A stretch of 64,000 nucleotides of DNA, taken from assembly GCF_019207025.1 (NCBI RefSeq), contig NZ_JAEEGC010000052.1:1-64000 (forward strand). The letters run 5' to 3'. The notes under the pieces were generated by a model. The model did no database searches. It was not told the origin of the DNA and was given only the letters and a program-made list of their open reading frames with translations. Below are positions 46,337 to 55,624 of the stretch, piece by piece. This stretch comes from Clostridium thailandense. Its GTDB lineage: Bacteria > Bacillota > Clostridia > Clostridiales > Clostridiaceae. Positions within the stretch are counted from its first letter, which is position 1; each line of letters begins with the position of its first letter. The translations under genes were made by a program, and so were the position numbers.

Positions 46337-46537
46337 ATGAAAAAATCAAAAAAGAAATTAACTGAGAACATTAGCTTTACGATTGACATGAATAAGCTTA
46401 ACTTAAACAGAAGAAAGTTTGACTCAAGTGAAATTGGCAGAGGTACTGGAATCCATAAAAATAAAAAAGGTAAAGGCTCTTACACCCGCAAGAATGTTAA
46501 GATTGATGACAGTTCTTGCGGGTGTTTTGTTTTATAA
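46337..46537 (+). CDS. arfA: ArfA-like alternative ribosome-rescue factor with an internal terminator
   Basis: 66 codons. Residues about 40-53 read HKNKKGKGSYTRK; E. coli ArfA has EKNKKGKGSYMRK in its mRNA-channel-binding tail. The N-terminal part (SFTIDMNKLNLNRRKFDSSE) is unlike E. coli ArfA. AAGGA lies eight bases before the ATG; a possible promoter is TTGCAT (46277-46282) and TAATAT (46301-46306). A strong intrinsic terminator occupies codons about 50-64 and its U-tract ends just before the TAA at 46535, so most transcripts should lack a stop codon. In E. coli such non-stop arfA mRNA is tagged by tmRNA and the protein accumulates only when tmRNA fails. Same control is inferred here. The family call is by motif only. 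Confidence 0.75.
   Translation: MKKSKKKLTENISFTIDMNKLNLNRRKFDSSEIGRGTGIHKNKKGKGSYTRKNVKIDDSSCGCFVL
46482..46533 (+). terminator. Intrinsic terminator inside the arfA-like coding sequence
   Basis: A perfect 13-bp GC-containing stem (ACACCCGCAAGAA with TTCTTGCGGGTGT, 46482-46494 and 46513-46525) is followed by TTTGTTTT. The stop codon (46535-46537) lies after the U-tract. Confidence 0.93.
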
Positions 46538-46606
46538 AGATGCTTCATATGAATAGAGTCATAATTTAATCAAAGGCTCTGCTATTTTCTTTACATACAT
46601 TTCTGT

Positions 46607-47267
46607 TCACGATATATATTCACCGATAATTATATTGGTAAAACTGATATGATTTTTATTTTGCTGAGTTAAAGTCATTTTAATATTTTTACTGGATGAC
46701 ATAGTAGAATCATACATATTAGGCGAGTCAATTTTGAAAATAACTTCAGATGTATTTTGATCATCATAAAATATTATAGAATTATCTTGTTGAATTACAG
46801 TAATTAAATTTTTAACTTCTAAGTTAAAAGTAAGAATTGGGTTGTTTACTTTATTTTTAATTATAAAGTTTTCTTTAAGCAGCTCTGATGCAATATTGTA
46901 CTGCAAATCTATATTAGGATACACATTAGAAAATTCCACTGCTGAGGAAAGATTTTTTACAGTCTATTTCTGTAAATTTTGAGCTCTTATATCTATAACT
47001 TTATCTTGTCTTTTTTTATTTTGTAGTGCTGCTGAATCCTTAATCACAGCCATAGAAGCAGCTTCCTTATTAATGTCCCAGGATATTTCATACTTATCCT
47101 TTCTTATAACTACAAGCCTTTTATTCTTTATATTTTTTGCTATTCTTATCTTAAAATCATTATCTTTATTCTCCAGTACCTTATTACTAGTTTCATCTGA
47201 AGCTTATACCATGGAGTTATCAATATTCTTCCACCTTCCATTACTTAAATAATGGACTGGCTCACTA
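46607..47267 (-). pseudogene. Surface-protein remnant (DNRLRE/RHS-associated type)
   Basis: One frame reads EPVHYLSNGRWKNIDN, a TAA (47204-47206), DFKIRIAKNIKNKRLVVIRK, YEISWDINKEAASMAVIKDS, a TAG (46964-46966), then VEFSNVYPNIDLQYNIASEL and VIFKIDSPNMYDS. The SNVYPNIDLQY segment resembles large clostridial exported proteins with DNRLRE or RHS parts. Both ends are missing, so this is a decayed internal piece. The last 110 codons remain open by themselves. Confidence 0.7.
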
Positions 47268-47467
47268 TATATTTATTGCCTCGAAGGTTGAATCTTCCTT
47301 TAAAAAGTGCTTTACGTTTTTTCAAAATGGCCTCCAGATAATAAATTCTTACCTTAAATTATATTTATACTTTTATATAATTATATCTGTAAGCAGCCTT
47401 ATGGTTTCCGAATCATCATTAAGTACATTGAAGGAGGCTTTTTATCCGCTACACTAAGAAAAATCTT

Positions 47468-47509
47468 TAATTAAAAGAAACTCCTGCTCTCTTCTTTTAC
47501 AGGAGTTCT
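47468..47509 (-). terminator. Possible terminator downstream of the MCP fusion gene
   Basis: AACTCCTG pairs with CAGGAGTT around a 13-nt loop and is followed on the minus strand by TCTTTTAATT. Confidence 0.55.
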
Positions 47510-47559
47510 CCCTAATCATGCGACGTTTTGCATCATCAAAATAAGCATAAAAAATAAAT

Positions 47560-47680
47560 TAGTTCTCTGACGTAAGGAAGAAAAGTTACCTTCATTGTCC
47601 TCTAAAAATGCTTTTGTATCTTCCAAACATTACTGATAATTCTTGCACAGTATAAGTTAAGTATATTTCGTGCTTATATA
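47560..47680. repeat. Strongly diverged copy of the dispersed repeat
   Basis: CTGACGTAAGGAAG is the inverse of a stretch inside the copy at 8392. The right end GTATAAGTTAAGTATATTTC resembles the family tip. The rest has drifted. Confidence 0.45.
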
Positions 47681-47681
47681 T

Positions 47682-50162
47682 TTAATTACTTTCCATAATT
47701 ATATCTTCATATCTAACTATTCCAAGAGGACTAACTCTTACTCCTATTATTCCTTTCCTTGAAACGCATCCCACCTGTGGATGATATAAAAATATCCATG
47801 GAGCATCTTCTACTATTTTTTTCTGTATATCTTTATACATTTCAATTCTCTTTTGAGGATTTATTACCTCCTTGGCCTTATTCATCATTTCTGTTACTAC
47901 TTTGTTATTGTATCCAGTGAAATCAGTAACATTAGCTGGATTAAACATTGGTTGAAGAAAGTTATCCATATCTCCAGTGTCTGAAATCCACCTACTTAAA
48001 AACAAATCTCCTCTACTAATTGATTCAGGGTTTAAATACTTATCTGAGCTTATTTTTTCTAAAATACATTCAATTCCTATATCTTTTAAATCATTTATAA
48101 TAAGTTGTGTTATTTTGTTAAAAGTAGTTTCACTACTTTCATCTCTAATTAAGATTCTAAGCTTATTGTTTCCTGAGGATATATTTTTCCTATTTAAAAT
48201 TTCTTTTGCTAATCTTGGATTATATCCGAAACCTGATAAATAACCATTATCAATCATGTTTGGAGGCATAGGTCCCTTTGCTTCTTCCCCAAGTCCACCT
48301 AAAACCTCATCAATAATTTTTTTCCTATTTACTGCTGCATTAAGAGCTGCCCTAATTTCTTTGTCTCTAACTAATACCGAATTGGAATTCAAGTTGAAAC
48401 CTGCATAATAAGTTGCCATTACACTCTTACATTCTATATTTTGAATTTTGTTATTTTTGAGCTCTTCTATTTGTCTATTATTATCTATTGTTATAAAATC
48501 ACACTCTTTGTTAACAAAGCTGCTAGAAGCTTGTCCACCATCAAACTTTACAATGACTTTATCTACATAAGCAGCGCCACCAAAATAATCTTTAAATGCA
48601 GCTAATGTACACTTATCCTTTTCTATACTCTCTATAATGTATGGTCCACAGCCTGTAAGTTGTCCTTTTTCAACATCTTCTTTTGCTAGTATAGAACAAA
48701 TATACTGACCTAAATTAAGTAAAAATCCACTATAAGGTCCTGTTAATTTTATAGAAATTCTGTACCTATCAAGTATCTTTATTCCTTTTACCTCTTTTGC
48801 TTGTCCTTTTGAATATTCCTTTGCACCTTCAACTTGCTCCAAAAGCCAGGCATTAGGAGAATTTAATTTAGGACTTAATAACCTTTCATAGGAATATTTC
48901 ACATCCTCAGAGGTTATCTCCCTTCCATTATGAAATTTAGCGCCTTTCCTTAAATTAAATACCCAGGTCAAATTATCTTCTTCAACATACCAACTTTTAG
49001 CAATACCTGGAGCAATTTCTCCTACCGAACTAATGAGAAGTAATCCACCATGGACATTATACAAAATCTGACCACTTTGTGCATCAAAAGCCATTTGAGG
49101 ATCATAACATAAAGGAGCTTCGATCAAAAATGTTGTAATTACTGATTCAATTTCACTTGCATTCTCAATCTTATCAAGAAGTTCACTAGATATAATTTTA
49201 AGATCTTCTGAAACGTCTGAGAGAATATTTAATGCAGTTTTAGTATACTGAGTATTTAATGATGTAGTTTCTACCATCTCCATAACTTTTCTCGAAGTCT
49301 TACTCATATCCTCCGTTGAAGCTATAATAGCTTCAAGGCTTTCAGTTTGCCTTGAGACTGCTTCATTAATTTCTTCGGCAACATCGCTGGTAGTGCTAAC
49401 TGCTCCTATTATGTCATTAAATACCTCCTTTGTATTATTGGCAATATTGTTTCCTTCTAACACCCTATCCATGCTTCTATTCATAGCATTTATGGTTTTG
49501 TCTACGCTATCATTTATTTCATTGATAGTCTTTGAGATTTGTTCAGCAGATTCAGCACTCCTTTGAGCTAAGTCCTTTACCTCCTGAGCAACTACTGCAA
49601 AACCCCTGCCTGCTTCTCCAGCCCTTGCAGCCTCTATAGATGCATTAAGTGATAATAAATTTGTGTTATCTGCTATATCTTTTATAATTACAAGCATCTC
49701 ATTTATATGTGCTGCTTTTGAACTCAAATCATTTACTACTTTTTTAGCATCTTCTACGGACATTTCAATATCATTCATTGCTTTAATAGATCTATCTACT
49801 GCATTGCTTCCTTCTTTAGCTATTCCCATTGTTCTTTCAGCTATCTGCTTTGAATTTTCTGTGCCTGCAAAAACTTCTTCTGCTAAGGCTGAATAATTAT
49901 TTACTTCACCTACAACTTTTTCTATAGATTCCATTTGCACTTCAACATTTTGCACGATATTTTGTGTTAAGGATATTAAATTTTCAGTTACAAATCCAGT
50001 TTCTTGTATTTTTTCGCTTATTCTTTTCACTATACATTGCTGATTGCGTTTTAAAAGACCCAGTTCGCTGCAATTTTTAATTTCATCTACATCCTTATGT
50101 ACAAGGATTTGCTTAGTATCATCCTGAACCAATTTATGTCTATTTTTTATCCATCCTAACAT
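47682..50162 (-). CDS. Cytoplasmic chemoreceptor fused to a peptide-type solute-binding domain
   Basis: About 826 residues. Residues about 60-330 form an MCP signalling helix bundle with the hairpin tip [20 protein letters not shown] and [16 protein letters not shown]. Residues about 345-826 are a family-5 (oligopeptide/nickel type) extracellular solute-binding domain: [45 protein letters not shown]. There is no signal peptide and no membrane segment, and the sensor sits C-terminal to the signalling part. It should be a soluble receptor for an internal peptide-like ligand. ATG at 50162 follows GAGGTGGAG. Confidence 0.9.
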   Translation of the reverse strand: MLGWIKNRHKLVQDDTKQILVHKDVDEIKNCSELGLLKRNQQCIVKRISEKIQETGFVTENLISLTQNIVQNVEVQMESIEKVVGEVNNYSALAEEVFAGTENSKQIAERTMGIAKEGSNAVDRSIKAMNDIEMSVEDAKKVVNDLSSKAAHINEMLVIIKDIADNTNLLSLNASIEAARAGEAGRGFAVVAQEVKDLAQRSAESAEQISKTINEINDSVDKTINAMNRSMDRVLEGNNIANNTKEVFNDIIGAVSTTSDVAEEINEAVSRQTESLEAIIASTEDMSKTSRKVMEMVETTSLNTQYTKTALNILSDVSEDLKIISSELLDKIENASEIESVITTFLIEAPLCYDPQMAFDAQSGQILYNVHGGLLLISSVGEIAPGIAKSWYVEEDNLTWVFNLRKGAKFHNGREITSEDVKYSYERLLSPKLNSPNAWLLEQVEGAKEYSKGQAKEVKGIKILDRYRISIKLTGPYSGFLLNLGQYICSILAKEDVEKGQLTGCGPYIIESIEKDKCTLAAFKDYFGGAAYVDKVIVKFDGGQASSSFVNKECDFITIDNNRQIEELKNNKIQNIECKSVMATYYAGFNLNSNSVLVRDKEIRAALNAAVNRKKIIDEVLGGLGEEAKGPMPPNMIDNGYLSGFGYNPRLAKEILNRKNISSGNNKLRILIRDESSETTFNKITQLIINDLKDIGIECILEKISSDKYLNPESISRGDLFLSRWISDTGDMDNFLQPMFNPANVTDFTGYNNKVVTEMMNKAKEVINPQKRIEMYKDIQKKIVEDAPWIFLYHPQVGCVSRKGIIGVRVSPLGIVRYEDIIMESN

Positions 50163-50335
50163 TTTCTCCACCTCATTTGATTAATAAAAAAATAATTCTT
50201 TAAAGATTTATTTTTACCTCTAAATTGAACTTTTTTAAGTAATACAGGAAAAATCTATATAAAAGATTATAGCACAAAATGAAAGAAATAATTATTGAAA
50301 CTATATCACAGATTAATAAAATTTAAAATACGCAA

Positions 50336-50385
50336 TATAAAAAGAGCATAGATAAGCTAAACTCTCAAAAACTCATCTATACTCT
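50336..50385 (-). terminator. Terminator of the U32 gene
   Basis: AGAGTATAGAT pairs with ATCTATGCTCT, followed on the minus strand by TTTTTATATT. The rest of the 50163-50559 gap holds only the MCP gene's leader and AT-rich sequence. Confidence 0.75.
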
Positions 50386-50559
50386 ATATTGCTGTGAAAA
50401 ATTTCAAACTAATTCAAACTCATAATATAATTCTAGAACTATTAGATTCAGAGATCATTCTTTCTATAAGCCTTGTTTTACCATTTATACAATTTCTGCA
50501 GTGATTTAGAGTGTCCTTTACACATACGTATTTGTATTTTTAATACCTTCTTTAATTAA

Positions 50560-51783
50560 TTACTGTACCTTGCTTTTAATAAGCATATCATCAGGATTTA
50601 ATACCTCATCACATTTAATTGTAAAAATCATCTGTGCGGAAGGTGCACTATCTATAGGTTTACCATTTGTCTTTCTCATATCTTGAAGCTTTATAGTTTT
50701 GTTATCTCCCTTAGGAATTAAAACTTCAACAATATCTCCATTATAAACTTTGTTTCTTTGCTCTATGGTTGCAATATGAGTTCTCTTATCATAATTTCTT
50801 ACAATTCCTACAATATCGTAGTTTCTAATATATGCCGAACTTTCATAATGCTGTTTTATTTCTTCATCAAAATAGAAACCAGTAGTATATGTTCTATGAC
50901 TAGGCTTTACAAGATATTCCATCCACTTAGAATTAAATTTATAATTCTCCGGATCTTCTATATACTTATCAATTGCTTCTCTATAAGCTTTTACTACAGA
51001 TGCAACATAATAGGAACTCTTCATTCTTCCTTCAATTTTGAAGGAGTTTATACCAGCTTGAATAAGCTTAGGTATATGTTCTATCATACATAAGTCCTTA
51101 GAATTCATAATATAGCTTCCATCTATATCTTCGGTAATTTGCTGATATTCTCCTGGTGCTTTTTCTTCTACCAGATGACATTTATATCTACAAGGTTGAG
51201 CACAAGCCCCTCTATTAGCATCTCTACCTGTTAAATAATTTGAAAGCATACACCGTCCAGAGTATGCCATGCACATTGAGCCATGAACAAAAGCTTCTAT
51301 GTCACAAGTTTCAGGAAGCTTTTCTCTTAGCTCCTTAAAATCCTTAAGACTCAATTCTCTTGCCATAACCACTCTTTTAACACCAATCTTATGCCAAAAT
51401 AGAGCAGACTTATAATTTAAACAATTTGCCTGGGTACTTAGGTGTATTTCAAACTCTGGTACTACTTCTCTTGCTGCTAAAATAATGCCTGGATCTGCCA
51501 CCAATATTGCATCAGCACCAATATTTTTAAGTTCTATAAGATACTCTTCTAATCCTATTAAATCCTCATTATGAGGGAATATATTTACTGTTACATGAAC
51601 TTTTTTCCCTCTGGAATGTGCAAATTCAATTCCTTCTTTTAATTCTTCAGTAGTAAAGTTATCTGCAAAGGCTCTTAAATTTAATTTACTGCCTCCAAGA
51701 TATACAGCATCAGCACCAAAATTTATAGCTGTTTTAAGTTTTTCTAGGTTCCCTGCTGGTGCCAAAAGTTCTGGTTTATTCAT
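50560..51783 (-). CDS. U32-family protein, tRNA hydroxylation (TrhP2/YrrO-like)
   Basis: 407 residues. The N-terminal TIM-barrel opens PELLAPAGNLEKLKTAINFG. The U32 signature EAFVHGSMCMAYSGRCMLS lies near 170, then CAQPCRYKC and EGRMKSSYYVASVVKAYREA. Family members are now known as TrhP-type enzymes for 5-hydroxyuridine at tRNA position 34 rather than peptidases; the length fits the second paralogue. The partner gene and the usual O-methyltransferase are not next to it. GGGGAGAG precedes the ATG. Confidence 0.87.
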   Translation of the reverse strand: MNKPELLAPAGNLEKLKTAINFGADAVYLGGSKLNLRAFADNFTTEELKEGIEFAHSRGKKVHVTVNIFPHNEDLIGLEEYLIELKNIGADAILVADPGIILAAREVVPEFEIHLSTQANCLNYKSALFWHKIGVKRVVMARELSLKDFKELREKLPETCDIEAFVHGSMCMAYSGRCMLSNYLTGRDANRGACAQPCRYKCHLVEEKAPGEYQQITEDIDGSYIMNSKDLCMIEHIPKLIQAGINSFKIEGRMKSSYYVASVVKAYREAIDKYIEDPENYKFNSKWMEYLVKPSHRTYTTGFYFDEEIKQHYESSAYIRNYDIVGIVRNYDKRTHIATIEQRNKVYNGDIVEVLIPKGDNKTIKLQDMRKTNGKPIDSAPSAQMIFTIKCDEVLNPDDMLIKSKVQ

Positions 51784-51895
51784 AACTTAATCTCTCCCCG
51801 TCTTTATAGATCCCTACAGCCTACAGTCGTCTATAAATAAAATAATTTTTCTTTCTTAATATTACTAGAAATCTGAGTACAAATCCAGATTTTCA

Positions 51896-52237
51896 TTAAC
51901 ACCTTCCAACAAGGATTAAAATTCTATAAGCTTTATCAATAAGTTTAAAGGTTTCAATGGTATCTGTAGTAGCTAGTGTATCTCCTGGTCCAGCAATACC
52001 TACTACGGTTATCTTAGCACAAAATTCTAAAGCTTTTTTTACTATATCTACAGCATCTTTGGGCTTTAGTATTCCCTTTACAACGCCAGGTCTCTCCTCG
52101 TTATCATTACAATCCCTTTTGCAAAATCTACATTGTATATTGCAGCTAGGACTTACTGGAAGATGAATTCTCCCATAATTTAAATGAGCTTCTCCTCCTA
52201 GACAGGGGTGAAGCTTAGAAATCTTTGAAAACTCCAT
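51896..52237 (-). pseudogene. NifB-like radical SAM protein, 5' fragment
   Basis: 113 codons. HPCLGGEAHLNYGRIHLPVS with CNIQCRFCKRDCN is the N-terminal SAM-cluster region of NifB-type radical SAM proteins, then VVGIAGPGDTLAT. The frame ends in RILILVGRC where the rest (usually about 180 or more residues) should follow. Third of three truncated genes in a row. Confidence 0.78.
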
Positions 52238-52256
52238 AATATTTTCTCCTTGTCAA

Positions 52257-52629
52257 CTATATCTCTTGTTTAAGCAAAGAATCAGCACATTGTTTTCCCC
52301 AGTTTCTTAGGTCTTGAATATCAAGAGGAGAAGGTACCTTTGACTCAGTATTCTTAGCTATTTTCTCTGCTAATCTAGTATAAATTTTAGCTTGCTCTGA
52401 ATACCATACCAAGAGCCATTTGTCCACCTGAAACTGCACCACATAAGCATCCGGCTTTTCCCATACCTATAGGAAATCCACTTGCTAATTTAACAACATT
52501 TTTATCAAATGGTTGTCCTAATAAATCGTTAACTGTTTGTACCACCGATTCACTACAGAAAAATGTGCCACTTCTAAAAAGCTCCTCTGCATTATATTGA
52601 ACTTTATCTAAAATTTGTTCTTTTGTCAT
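52257..52629 (-). pseudogene. C_GCAxxG_C_C family protein, frameshifted
   Basis: The first frame (from 52629) reads AEELFRSGTFFCSESVVQTV, LASGFPIGMGKAGCLCGAVS and GGQMALGMVF, the family core. It then breaks near 52390-52400. The next frame continues EQAKIYTRLAEKIAKNTES to a stop at 52257. The redox Cys motif GCLCGA is kept but the C-terminal CC pair is missing. Confidence 0.72.
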
Positions 52630-52649
52630 TTTATGTATTCCTTCCTAAG

Positions 52650-53021
52650 TTATAAGTGTTTTAAATTCTTTTTGTCCTTAATAGCTTTATGTGTTAACAC
52701 ATTGTCAATTAATATAGAAGCATCAAAATGTTTTTCATTTTCTTTTAAGTATATATTAGGAACTGCTATTATATTGAACTCTTTGCACTTTTCTTGAATT
52801 TTTTTTACTTTCTCATTATTAATTGACAATATATAATCTGATGTATCCGCTCCTTCATATTGTGGAAAGAATGGACTCAATTGTAATTCTGGAAAACAAA
52901 TAAGCTGCGCTCCGTTTTTTGCTGCCACTTCAATTAAATGTAAAGTTTTTTCTAAATTTTTATTTGTATTTTCACTAATTTCCATTTGTGCTAATGCAAT
53001 CTTCACAATAATCATCTCCAT
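52650..53021 (-). pseudogene. Nitrilase-family (carbon-nitrogen hydrolase) 5' fragment
   Basis: About 120 codons: VKIALAQMEISENTNKNLEK and AQLICFPELQLSPFF with the catalytic Glu. Translation probably starts at GTG 53006, nine bases after GGAG. The catalytic Lys and Cys regions are absent, since full-length members have about 270-290 residues. The frame stops 20 nt before the next gene. Confidence 0.78.
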
Positions 53022-53116
53022 TTTTAGTTATTTAATTACAACTTAATGTTATTATAGTATAATTTAGATATCAAGAAATAAAATCCCCATCTGTGCTACT
53101 ACAGAATTGAAGTAGA

Positions 53117-53410
53117 ATGTTATGTTTAAAAAATACTATATCTTCATTTCAGCATCCTAATATAAAATGGAATGTTCCTAAATCCGGATATTTTTCCTGT
53201 ATATATGTAGATGGTAATCTTCAATATGATAAAGTAATAAGTTCACTGCAAAATGATAGTATAGAATTGTTAAATACCAATACCTGCTTTCTAAAAGAAT
53301 ATAAAAATGACCATTACTTTAGAATAAGCATTAGTAAAGTAAATGAGAATAAAATTAAAAGAGGCATTCCCGTAGTTCTTAGTACTATTAAAAAAAATAT
53401 GAAGCTGTAG
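53117..53410 (+). pseudogene. PLP aminotransferase C-terminal fragment
   Basis: 97 codons. WNVPKSGYFSCIYVDGNLQY and HYFRISISKVNENKIKRGI resemble the C-terminal small domain of class I/II or MocR-type aminotransferases. The PLP-binding Lys region is absent and no ribosome site precedes the ATG. Confidence 0.6.
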
Positions 53411-53458
53411 CCGAACTTTTGTACATTGAAATTTTCATTAAAATTTTCCAAATTATTA

Positions 53459-53517
53459 TTTATATTAAAAAACACATAAAATCTCTTAGTAAAAATGTTA
53501 AGAGATTTTACGTGTTC
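53459..53517 (-). terminator. Terminator of the IclR gene
   Basis: A long stem (ACAC-TAAAATCTCTTA with TAAGAGATTTTA-GTGT, one mismatch) is followed on the minus strand by TTTTTTAATAT. Confidence 0.85.
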
Positions 53518-53531
53518 TTTAATATAGGTAT

Positions 53532-54296
53532 TTAAATGCTATACCCCATTGTTTTTGATAATTCCTCAGAAATTTCTTTAATTGAACATATTAAAGATTC
53601 TTTGTTCTGCTTCATCCGTGCTGTTGGTCCCGAAATGCTTATTGCTGCAACTGTTTTTCCGTTAATATCTTTTATTGGAGCTGCATAACATACTAAGCCA
53701 ATCTCGCACTCTTCTACATCTTCTCCATATCCCTGTGCTCTTGTCTTTCTTAATTCTTCAATTAACTCATTTGAATCTGTAATAGTACACTCCGTTTTTT
53801 TCTCAAACTTAAACTCTCGTATTTTTTTTTCTAATTCTTCATCTAAAATACTTGCTAACAGTACCTTACCCGTTCCAGTACAATATGCTGGCAATTTAGC
53901 ACCTATTTTTGATGTCATTTGGATAGTAGAATTACTGGATTCCTTATCCATAAAAATAATATTATAGTCTTCATCAAGAATAGCTAAATGAGTAGTCTCG
54001 TTATGTTTATCTCTAAGCTTTTGCAAGAAAGGCTTAGCAGTAGAATATTTATTTTGTCTTTCCAATACGATTGAGCCATAATGAGCAAATTTTATTCCAA
54101 GTTTATACTTAGCATCAGATGTCTTATAAACAAATCCTTTCTTCTCCAAAGTATAAAGCATTCTAAAAATACTTGCTTTTCCCATATTTAACTCTTTGCT
54201 GATTTCCGCAAGACTCATTTCTTCACCCTTACTTAGTAAATCCACTACTTCTAATGTATTATAAACTGAACTTAAAAGATATTTATCGTTATCCAT
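53532..54296 (-). CDS. IclR-family transcriptional regulator
   Basis: 254 residues: N-terminal winged HTH (about 10-75; EMSLAEISKELNMGKASIFR MLYTLEKKG region) and the C-terminal IclR effector domain with GAKLPAYCTGTGKVLLA, GYGEDVEECEIGLVCYAAPI and VAAISISGPTARM. It heads the ptb-oxidoreductase region and lies alone on its own transcript. It is the natural candidate regulator for the neighbouring acid-forming genes; the effector is unknown. Confidence 0.92.
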   Translation of the reverse strand: MDNDKYLLSSVYNTLEVVDLLSKGEEMSLAEISKELNMGKASIFRMLYTLEKKGFVYKTSDAKYKLGIKFAHYGSIVLERQNKYSTAKPFLQKLRDKHNETTHLAILDEDYNIIFMDKESSNSTIQMTSKIGAKLPAYCTGTGKVLLASILDEELEKKIREFKFEKKTECTITDSNELIEELRKTRAQGYGEDVEECEIGLVCYAAPIKDINGKTVAAISISGPTARMKQNKESLICSIKEISEELSKTMGYSI

Positions 54297-54590
54297 TGTT
54301 AATCACCCTTTTCTGCATATGTAATATTCTATAAAATTTTAAAACTCTTCTCATTATCTCTCAACAACAATGCCTAAATATGATATTAACATAATGCGGA
54401 CAATGGTGCAATATAGATAACTGTATTAATATGGTAAGTGCTTTTTTCAAGATAAGAAATTGAAATAGGCCTGTTGTATAATGTAAAATTATACCACATA
54501 TTAATCTTTTATTTGTAAATCAATATATGGTGTTGTAAATTACGTAATACAATGGCCTAATCTTAATTTTTTTATTTTTTTAATATTCTA

Positions 54591-55484
54591 TTATGATATA
54601 TAACTTGCAAGTGCTACTGAAAACACTTTATTTTTTACTGAATCAGCTCTTGATGTCATAATAACAGGTGCTCCTGCTCCTATTACCGCTGCAGCTACAT
54701 CTTTATGTGCATAATAAGTAAGTGCTTTTGTTAATACATTTCCTACTTGTAAATTAGGTGCTACTAAGATATCAGCTTGTCCTGCTACTACACCTTCTAT
54801 ACCTTTATGCTTTGCTGACTCTATGGATATTGCATTATCTAGCGCTAAAGGTCCATCTATTATAGCATTTTTTATCTGACCTCTATCTCCCATTTTGCTT
54901 AATATAGCCGCTTCCAAAGTATCATTTATTGCTGGATTTACTACCTCAAGAGCTGAAATCAATGCAACTTTTGGCTTATCATACCCTAATTTTAATGCTA
55001 AAGCTACAGCATTTTCTATAATCTGCTTTTTTTCATCTAAAGAAGGTTGTATAGCCATTGCACAGTCTGTAAGTAACTGAAGTCCTTCTCCAGATTCTTT
55101 GTCAAAGACAGATATTTGACTTACTAATTTTCCTCTATTTAATCCCTTTTCTTTGTTTAAAACTGCCTTTAAAAAAGTACCTGTATGAAGCAAACCCTTC
55201 ATTATTGCTCCTGCTTCACCCTTTACCACAAGTTCAACTGCCTTTTCTGCTGCTTTCTTATGATCAGGTTCATGTATTATTTCGCACAAAAGCTTCTTAT
55301 TATTATCTGCTGCTATTTTTTCTATTTTTTCTGCGTCGCCTACAAGAATAAACTCTGCTAATTCAAGCTTTTTAACCTCTTCAACCACTTCTAGTACATC
55401 TAAATCCTCTGCTGCTGCTACAACAATCTTTCTCTTTTCTCTACTTTTTACTTGCTCTATTAAGTCCTTTAAATCCTTTATCAT
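54591..55484 (-). CDS. ptb: Phosphate butyryltransferase
   Basis: 297 residues of the phosphate acetyl/butyryltransferase family: VELVVKGEAGAIMKGLLHTG, LSAL-type EVVNPAINDTLEAAIL, IDGPLALDNAIS, ADILVAPNLQVGNVL and GAGAPVIMTSRADSV. The length and these blocks fit Ptb rather than the longer Pta. It exchanges CoA for phosphate on butyryl- or branched acyl-CoA. It lies downstream of a 2-oxoacid:ferredoxin oxidoreductase operon (140 nt after the beta subunit), so branched or aromatic acyl-CoA from amino acids may be its substrate. GAGGTGAAG precedes the ATG. Confidence 0.93.
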   Translation of the reverse strand: MIKDLKDLIEQVKSREKRKIVVAAAEDLDVLEVVEEVKKLELAEFILVGDAEKIEKIAADNNKKLLCEIIHEPDHKKAAEKAVELVVKGEAGAIMKGLLHTGTFLKAVLNKEKGLNRGKLVSQISVFDKESGEGLQLLTDCAMAIQPSLDEKKQIIENAVALALKLGYDKPKVALISALEVVNPAINDTLEAAILSKMGDRGQIKNAIIDGPLALDNAISIESAKHKGIEGVVAGQADILVAPNLQVGNVLTKALTYYAHKDVAAAVIGAGAPVIMTSRADSVKNKVFSVALASYIS

Positions 55485-55624
55485 TTCTTCACCTCTAATT
55501 AATGTTATAATTATAAAAGTAAGGAGTTATTGCATTTTTACAATACTCCTTATCTTATTAATATTTATCTGGGGAAAGTTATTTTTATGAGAAAACTTAA
55601 TCTAAACCTAACAATCACTTGATA

